Assembly: GCA_964412395.1 (NCBI GenBank) | Contig: CAYPOY010000003.1 | Location: 1-40,927, forward strand | Length of the DNA stretch: 40,927 nucleotides | Direction of reading: 5' to 3' | Source of the DNA: CAYPOY01 sp964412395 | Lineage (GTDB): Bacteria; Chloroflexota; Anaerolineae; B4-G1 | Shown here: positions 36,331 through 40,927 of the stretch, in pieces | Layout of the letters: each line of letters begins with the position of its first letter | Position numbering within the stretch: position 1 is the first letter of the stretch | Made by a program: the position numbers and the translations under genes | The notes under the pieces: generated by a model | Database searches by the model: none | The model's input: only the letters and a program-made list of their open reading frames with translations | What the model was told of the DNA's origin: nothing

Positions 36331-37299
36331 ATGGCTGTTGTTTCCATGAAAGCACTCCTGGAAACGGGAGTGCACTTCGGTCACCGCACACGGCGCTGGA
36401 ATCCGAAGATGAAGCCCTACATCTTCACAGAGCGCAATGGGGTGCACATCATAGACCTGCAACAGACTATCGCTGCGCTTGGCAGGTGCTGCGAACTGGT
36501 CCAGAACACTGTGGCTGCCGAGGGGACGGTGCTTTTCGTGGGCACCAAGCGGCAGGCTCAGGAGACTATCGCTCAGGAGGCGCAACGCTGTGGGATGCCC
36601 TATGTCAACCAGCGCTGGCTGGGTGGTACGTTGACCAACTGGAGCACTATCCGGCAGCGCATTGACCACTTGCTCAATCTGGAAGCGCGCCGCGACCGGG
36701 GTGACTTCGAGCGCCTGACGAAGAAAGAGGCCCTGGGCCTGCAACACCAGATCGAGAAACTCAACAATCGGCTGGGAGGCATCAGGGAAATGCGTGACCT
36801 CCCCGATCTGCTCTACATCGTGGACGTGCAACGAGAGGCCACCGTAGTAGCAGAGGCTAACAAGCTGAACATTCCTATCATCGCCGTCGTGGATACCAAC
36901 TGTAATCCCGACCCAATTGATTACGTGATCCCGGCCAACGACGATGCTATCCGCGCCGTCAAGTTGATCACATCAAAGGTTGCAGACGCTGTGCTGCAGG
37001 GAGTTGCTCAACGTAAAGCCTACGAACCGGAAGCCCTTGAGGGTGAGGAAATCAGTATCAAGGATGAGAAGTATCTTAGCGCCGCCACTTTGGCCCGTTT
37101 GAAGGAATTGACGTTCGAAGGGGGGGAGGCGGAAAAGGTAGCGCAGCCTGTTGCGGAGGCAGTGCCGGCCGAAGAGATGACCGACGAGTTGGCCGAGCCA
37201 GTTGAGGAGTCGAGTGAACTGGTGGAGGAGGTAGCGGAGGAGCCTGTGGCAGAGAGTGTGACAGTGGCGGAGCACGAGCAGGAAAAAGACGAGCCCTGA
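36331..37299 (+). CDS. rpsB: 30S ribosomal protein S2
   Basis: A 322-aa ribosomal protein. The core (about 1-225) carries AVVSMKALLETGVHFGHRTRRWNPKMKPYIF, RNGVHIIDLQQT, VGTKRQAQETI, YVNQRWLGGTLTNWSTI and IPIIAVVDTNCNPDPIDYVIPANDDAIRAVKLI. The last 90 or so residues form an acidic, Glu/Ala/Val-rich extension (many EE and VAE words), longer than a standard S2 of about 240-260 aa. AAGGAGG lies seven bases before ATG 36331. It starts the classical rpsB-tsf-pyrH-frr-uppS-cdsA operon. Confidence 0.96.
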   Translation: MAVVSMKALLETGVHFGHRTRRWNPKMKPYIFTERNGVHIIDLQQTIAALGRCCELVQNTVAAEGTVLFVGTKRQAQETIAQEAQRCGMPYVNQRWLGGTLTNWSTIRQRIDHLLNLEARRDRGDFERLTKKEALGLQHQIEKLNNRLGGIREMRDLPDLLYIVDVQREATVVAEANKLNIPIIAVVDTNCNPDPIDYVIPANDDAIRAVKLITSKVADAVLQGVAQRKAYEPEALEGEEISIKDEKYLSAATLARLKELTFEGGEAEKVAQPVAEAVPAEEMTDELAEPVEESSELVEEVAEEPVAESVTVAEHEQEKDEP

Positions 37300-37356
37300 G
37301 TCTTCCCTGTGGCTGGCACTCGTAGATAGTAAACCATAGTACAAGGAGAACATAGC

Positions 37357-37959
37357 TTGGAAATCACCGCTGCAATGGTCAAGGAACTACGGCAAGCGAC
37401 TAGCGCTGGGGTACTGGACTGCCGTAACGCGTTGGAAGCTTCTACTGGCGACTTTGAGAGCGCAGTCGCTTATTTGCGTGAAAAGGGGCTATCTGCGGCT
37501 GCCAGGCGGGCAGGTCGCCAGGCGTCTGATGGGCGCGTGGAGGCGTACATTCACCCCGGCAGTCGCATTGCTGTGCTATTGGAATTGAATTGCGAGACTG
37601 ATTTCGTCGCTCGCACAGATGACTTCAAGACCTTGGCTCACGATTTGGCACTCCACATTGCCTTCGCCGCGCCACTCTATCTCACTCGCGAAGACGTGCC
37701 CGAGGAAGTGATTGAGCGCGAACGGGCCATCTACCGTGCCCAGGCTTTGGAGGCAGGCAAGCCCGAACACATCGTGGACCGCATTGTCGAGGGGCGACTG
37801 GAGAAGTTCTACCAGCAGGGCTGCCTGATGGGTCAGCCCTTTGTCAAGGACGAGGACAAGACTGTACAGGATTTGATCACCGACGCTAGCGCCAAACTTG
37901 GCGAGAACATCATCCTGCGCCGCTTCGTGCGCTACAAAGTGGGAGAAGTTCTGGAGTGA
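37357..37959 (+). CDS. tsf: elongation factor Ts (short form)
   Basis: A 200-aa nucleotide-exchange factor for EF-Tu. It has the UBA-like N-terminus (MVKELRQATSAGVLDCRNALEASTGDFESAVAYLREKG) and the EF-Tu contact NCETDFVARTDDF, then a single dimerisation domain. Length matches the short EF-Ts of Thermus rather than the about 280-aa E. coli form. TTG 37357 is chosen because AAGGAG lies eight bases upstream and ATG 37375 would remove the start of the UBA helix. Its stop codon is two bases before the pyrH start. Confidence 0.94.
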   Translation: MEITAAMVKELRQATSAGVLDCRNALEASTGDFESAVAYLREKGLSAAARRAGRQASDGRVEAYIHPGSRIAVLLELNCETDFVARTDDFKTLAHDLALHIAFAAPLYLTREDVPEEVIERERAIYRAQALEAGKPEHIVDRIVEGRLEKFYQQGCLMGQPFVKDEDKTVQDLITDASAKLGENIILRRFVRYKVGEVLE

Positions 37960-37961
37960 GG

Positions 37962-38678
37962 ATGGCTGTCGCAAAGTACAAACGGGTCTTGCTCAAACTA
38001 GGCGGCGAGGCACTGGCCGGTGCTGGGGGCTTTGGCATCAGTCCTCACATGGCGGAAGAGATCGCTGCCAAAGTGTTGGCCGTGCGTGACCTGGAGGTGG
38101 AAGCCGCTATTGTCATGGGAGCGGGCAACATCTGGCGTGGTCGGGATGGCCTTGTGCATGGGATGGACCGCGCCACGGCGGATCATATGGGTATGTTGGC
38201 GACGGTGATGAATGCTCTCGCTCTGGCCGATGCATTAGAGCGCATGGGGGTTACCACCCGCGTGCAGACTGCTATCGAAATGCGGACTATCGCTGAACCT
38301 TACATCCGTCTGCGGGCAATCCGACACTTGGAGAAGGGGCGCGTCGTCATCATCGGTGGCGGTACGGGTAACCCATACTTCACCACCGACACGGCTGCGG
38401 CGCTCAGGGCGATGGAAATTGACGCCGACCTGTTGATCAAGGCTACGAAGGTGGACGGTGTCTACGCCGAGGATCCGCACGACAACCCCGACGCCGAGCG
38501 ATTCGATCATCTAACCTATATGCAGGCGCTCGAGCGACGGGTGGGTGTGATGGACGCTACAGCGATCTCACTGTGTATGGAAAACGACCTGCCTATCCTC
38601 GTGCTCAACCTGTGGCAGCCCCATGGCCTGGAGCGGGGTGTAGCTGGGGAGAACATTGGGACGCTGATTTCTCGATAG
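37962..38678 (+). CDS. pyrH: UMP kinase
   Basis: A 238-aa hexameric kinase that makes UDP from UMP. Seen: YKRVLLKLGGEALAG (ATP loop), AIVMGAGNIWRGRDG, MDRATADHMGMLATVMNALALADALE, GGTGNPYFTTDTAAALRA, LIKATKVDGVYAEDPHDNP and VMDATAISLCMEN, all typical. ATG 37962 lies two bases after the tsf stop with GGAG just upstream. Standard length. Confidence 0.96.
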   Translation: MAVAKYKRVLLKLGGEALAGAGGFGISPHMAEEIAAKVLAVRDLEVEAAIVMGAGNIWRGRDGLVHGMDRATADHMGMLATVMNALALADALERMGVTTRVQTAIEMRTIAEPYIRLRAIRHLEKGRVVIIGGGTGNPYFTTDTAAALRAMEIDADLLIKATKVDGVYAEDPHDNPDAERFDHLTYMQALERRVGVMDATAISLCMENDLPILVLNLWQPHGLERGVAGENIGTLISR

Positions 38679-38690
38679 CGGTGATCAAAG

Positions 38691-39248
38691 ATGATCCGAG
38701 AACTGATCCGCGAGACAGAGGGTCGCATGCGTAAAACCATCGGGGTGTTGGAGTCCGACTTGCGTACCATTCGCACCGGGCGAGCCTCCCCGGCATTGTT
38801 GGAACGGGTGATGGTGGAGTATTACGGTACACCCACACTTCTCAACCGATTGGCTGTCGTATCTGCCCCGGAACCTCAATTGCTCACCATCCGGCCCTAC
38901 GATCCAGGGTCGCTGGGTGACATTGAGCGGGCCATCCTCAAGTCTGAACTGGGGCTCACGCCTACTGATGATGGCAGGATCATCCGCCTTCCAATTCCAC
39001 GCTTAACCGAGGAGCGTCGGCGAGAACTGGCAAAATTGGTGCGCCAGCGCGTCGAGGAGGGAAAGATAGCGCTGCGAAACATTCGCCGTGAGGCGCTGGA
39101 TGATCTGCGCGAATTTGAGAAAGAGAAGCTTATTTCTGAAGACGACTTCTACCGTGGCAAAGACGACCTTCAGGACCTCACTGACCGCTATGCTGAACAG
39201 ATGGACGAGATTAGCGCCCGCAAGCAACGGGATGTCCTGGCAGGCTAG
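38691..39248 (+). CDS. frr: ribosome recycling factor
   Basis: A 185-aa factor that splits post-termination ribosomes with EF-G. Seen: GVLESDLRTIRTGRASPALLERVMVEYYGTPTLLNRLAVVSAPEPQLLTIRPYD, then AILKSELGLTPTDDGRIIRLPIPRLTEERRRELAKLVRQRVEEGKIALRNIRREA. The coiled helical domain and the small second domain are both complete. GGTGA lies eight bases before ATG 38691. Fourth gene of the operon. Confidence 0.96.
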   Translation: MIRELIRETEGRMRKTIGVLESDLRTIRTGRASPALLERVMVEYYGTPTLLNRLAVVSAPEPQLLTIRPYDPGSLGDIERAILKSELGLTPTDDGRIIRLPIPRLTEERRRELAKLVRQRVEEGKIALRNIRREALDDLREFEKEKLISEDDFYRGKDDLQDLTDRYAEQMDEISARKQRDVLAG

Positions 39249-39291
39249 CGTGATTTCTACTTCCCATTCTCAGGGGTCGTAGCCTACGATA

Positions 39292-40026
39292 ATGTCCTCT
39301 CAACAACGGGATGGTCAGCGATACCCCCCTCTGGAACGGGTACCCCAGCACGTTGGCATCATCATGGATGGTAACGGCCGCTGGGCTCGGTCACGAGGTT
39401 TACCTCGGGCGGCTGGGCACCGTGCGGGGACGGAAAACCTGCGCCGCATTTTGCGGGCAGCGGTTGAGTTCGGCCTTCAGATCTTGACTATTTTCGCCTT
39501 CTCGACCGAAAACTGGGGCCGCCCGGCGGGCGAAGTTGAGGCCTTGTTGTCTATCCTGGAGAGGGTTATTGATCGCGAGTTGTCGGAACTGCATCAAGAA
39601 GGTGTCCAACTGCGTTACGTTGGCCGGCTGGATCGTATTCCCCCGAAGTTGCGGCAGAAAGTCCTGGATGCTATCGAACTGACCAGGAACAACCAGCGAC
39701 TGATTCTCAACGTGGCTTTCGACTATGGCGGGCGGGCCGAGCTGGTGGATGCAATACGTCGCATTATCGCCGACGGTGTGTCTGCTGAGCAAGTGGACGA
39801 ACCGCTTGTCAGTCGTTATCTCTATACGACAGGGTTGCCTGACCCCGACCTGATCATTCGCACCAGTGGGGAGATGCGGGTCAGCAACTTCCTCATTTGG
39901 CAGGGAGCATACGCCGAGTTTTACGTGTCCTCCGCTCTGTGGCCCGATTTCGATAAGGATGAACTCTACAAGGCCCTGGAGAATTACAGCCAACGCGAGC
40001 GCCGTTTTGGCCTGGTGCCTGGGTAG
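39292..40026 (+). CDS. uppS: isoprenyl transferase (undecaprenyl diphosphate synthase)
   Basis: A 244-aa cis-prenyltransferase that builds the lipid carrier for cell-wall synthesis. Seen: HVGIIMDGNGRWARSRGLPRAAGHRAG (active-site Asp and diphosphate loop), LTIFAFSTENWGRP, and LPDPDLIIRTSGEMRVSNFLIWQGAYAEFYV. ATG 39292 has no good ribosome site; AGGGG is 14 bases away, and a short hairpin (CGTAGCCTACG) lies just upstream. It probably works with dgkA and cdsA in lipid supply. Confidence 0.94.
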   Translation: MSSQQRDGQRYPPLERVPQHVGIIMDGNGRWARSRGLPRAAGHRAGTENLRRILRAAVEFGLQILTIFAFSTENWGRPAGEVEALLSILERVIDRELSELHQEGVQLRYVGRLDRIPPKLRQKVLDAIELTRNNQRLILNVAFDYGGRAELVDAIRRIIADGVSAEQVDEPLVSRYLYTTGLPDPDLIIRTSGEMRVSNFLIWQGAYAEFYVSSALWPDFDKDELYKALENYSQRERRFGLVPG

Positions 40027-40091
40027 GGCATCGCTGTAAACAAACGACGCCAGGGACTACATCACTGGCACTGTTGTATAGAATTGCCCTG

Positions 40092-40147
40092 CAGGATTTG
40101 CGTTACCCGCGAGAATCCTGTAGGACAAGATGCCATCTTGTCCTACA
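40092..40147. repeat. strong hairpin element between uppS and cdsA
   Basis: TGTAGGACAAGATG (40119-40132), one base and CATCTTGTCCTACA (40134-40147) form a 14-bp near-perfect stem. An alternative pairing CAGGATT (40092-40098) with AATCCTG (40114-40120) overlaps it, so two structures exclude each other. It lies inside an operon in the 185-bp uppS-cdsA gap. It may be a dispersed palindromic repeat or an attenuator; no U-tract follows. Confidence 0.5.
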
Positions 40148-40211
40148 TTGGTTGCGGCTTGGCCGCGTTATGCTGGTTATTGGAATACTACTCTCAAGTG
40201 CTTCTTGACCT

Positions 40212-40927
40212 GTGCTGCGTACACGTCTGCTCACCGCCGCTATTCTGATCCCGATCGTCGTATACTGCATCTACCTGGGTGGCCCGCTGTTCCTGGCTCT
40301 GGTGGTATTGCTGCTGACGCTGGCCGAGATTGAATTCTGCCGCCTGGTGGCCCGCCGTGGCTTCCGTCCAGCTCTCGCCTTCGGGCTTGGGATGGTGTGG
40401 CTCTTCCTGTTGGACGCTCAGTTGGACGTCCAGTTCTCGACGTTGAGATTGCTGCAGCCTGGCATGGCGCTGATTCTGCTGGGCTCCCTTGCATGGCAAC
40501 TGTTTCGTCGCCAGGGTTCGCCGGTGGCCGATTGGGCGCTGACCGTGACGGGTGGCCTCTACCTGGGGCTGTGTGGAGCCTGCCTGATTGGGCTACGGGG
40601 CCTGCATGATGGTCTCTGGTGGACGCTGACCGTCGTGCCTTCTATCATGCTCGCCGATACCGGCGCGTATTTCGTCGGGCGGGCGTGGGGGCGGCACAAG
40701 TTGTCGCCCACGTTAAGTCCCGGCAAGACGTGGGAGGGCTATGTAGCGGGTGTGATCATCGGTGGGTTGATGACGGCGTTGCTCGCCTCGCTCTGGCACA
40801 GCGGGGCGGGCGCGGGGACTGCCATTAGCGGTGTACATGGCCTGATCCTGGGGGTGCTGATTGCCGTCTTCGCCCCGCTAGGCGACCTGGCCGTCTCGAT
40901 GATCAAACGGCAGGCCGGTGTGAAAGA
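40212..40927 (+). CDS. cdsA: phosphatidate cytidylyltransferase (CDP-diglyceride synthase), 3' truncated by window
   Basis: An open frame from GTG 40212 runs off the right edge (238 codons seen). It encodes a multi-TM enzyme that makes CDP-diacylglycerol for phospholipid synthesis. TM-rich N-terminus (LLTAAILIPIVVYCIYLGGPLFLALVVLLLTL), then the catalytic signature SIMLADTGAYFVGRAWGRHKLSPTLSPGKTWEG and PLGDLAVSMIKRQAGVK, which should be followed by KD beyond the edge. A stop at 40206-40208 limits the start to this GTG; no ribosome site is evident. It follows uppS as in most bacteria. Confidence 0.92.
   Translation, partial: MLRTRLLTAAILIPIVVYCIYLGGPLFLALVVLLLTLAEIEFCRLVARRGFRPALAFGLGMVWLFLLDAQLDVQFSTLRLLQPGMALILLGSLAWQLFRRQGSPVADWALTVTGGLYLGLCGACLIGLRGLHDGLWWTLTVVPSIMLADTGAYFVGRAWGRHKLSPTLSPGKTWEGYVAGVIIGGLMTALLASLWHSGAGAGTAISGVHGLILGVLIAVFAPLGDLAVSMIKRQAGVK

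Noticed and set aside
1..40927. CRISPR arrays, tRNA genes, transposases or prophage genes
   Set aside because: No regularly spaced direct repeats of CRISPR length, no cloverleaf pattern with a GGTTCGAATCC-type arm, and no transposase, integrase or phage structural motifs were seen.

Overview
The window looks like a chromosomal stretch from a GC-rich, probably thermophilic or anaerobic member of the Chloroflexota (Anaerolineae-like). This is inferred from gene content and style: a B12-dependent class II ribonucleotide reductase beside nrdR, a short (200 aa) EF-Ts, a multi-GAF sensor kinase, a secreted repeat protein ending in a YLPLV-type tail, and many short heptanucleotide repeat arrays. No 16S rRNA or tRNA gene is present to fix the taxonomy. 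Nearly every gene is on the + strand; the exceptions are the left edge and two single genes.

Layout. (1) 1-2010: a minus-strand accessory segment. It has a GT4-type glycosyltransferase, a decayed 2'-5' RNA ligase-like remnant, and two nearly identical sigma70 promoters, each with a LacI-type palindrome inside its 17-bp spacer. The regulator is not in the window. (2) 2200-3000: a membrane-anchored protein with a WYL-like domain. (3) 3049-11131: a complex I operon holding only membrane-arm subunits, nuoA-H-J-K-L-M-N; nuoB, C, D, E, F, G and I are absent. Heptamer repeats sit at the nuoH stop, inside nuoL and across the nuoN start. (4) 11351-12006: a mazEF toxin-antitoxin pair, followed by an apparent group II intron remnant without an ORF. 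(5) 12520-15571: nrdR-nrdJ with two NrdR-like boxes in the leader. (6) 15728-20717: a large PDZ/multi-TM/GAF4 histidine kinase facing a TPR protein on the minus strand. (7) 20800-24293: two paralogous lipoproteins, mtaB (t6A methylthiotransferase) and a CBS-ACT protein. (8) 24422-28802: housekeeping genes rpsU-yqeY, then pgpH-ybeY-dgkA, then greA. (9) 28871-33703: an orphan ABC ATPase and a 1212-aa secreted repeat protein. (10) 33791-36169: two atypical response regulators around a PP-loop tRNA-thiolation-like enzyme with a likely leaderless transcript. (11) 36180-end: the classical rpsB-tsf-pyrH-frr-uppS-cdsA operon with a structured leader; cdsA runs off the window.

How the genes work together. 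Much of the window is translation and envelope housekeeping (S21, S2, EF-Ts, RRF, GreA, YbeY, MtaB, UppS, CdsA, DgkA). The respiratory block needs a peripheral arm encoded elsewhere. NrdR probably represses its own operon with nrdJ. Signalling is unusual: the big kinase has no adjacent regulator, and the two regulators present have defective receiver sites.

The most distinctive non-gene signal is a set of unrelated heptamer arrays (TAGCGGC, GAATTGC, ATTGGTC, TTCGGGA). They sit in or at the edges of core genes, where a copy-number change would alter reading frame or start-codon spacing. I found no CRISPR array, insertion sequence with transposase, or obvious new defence system. All function calls come from reading motifs; no database search was run.
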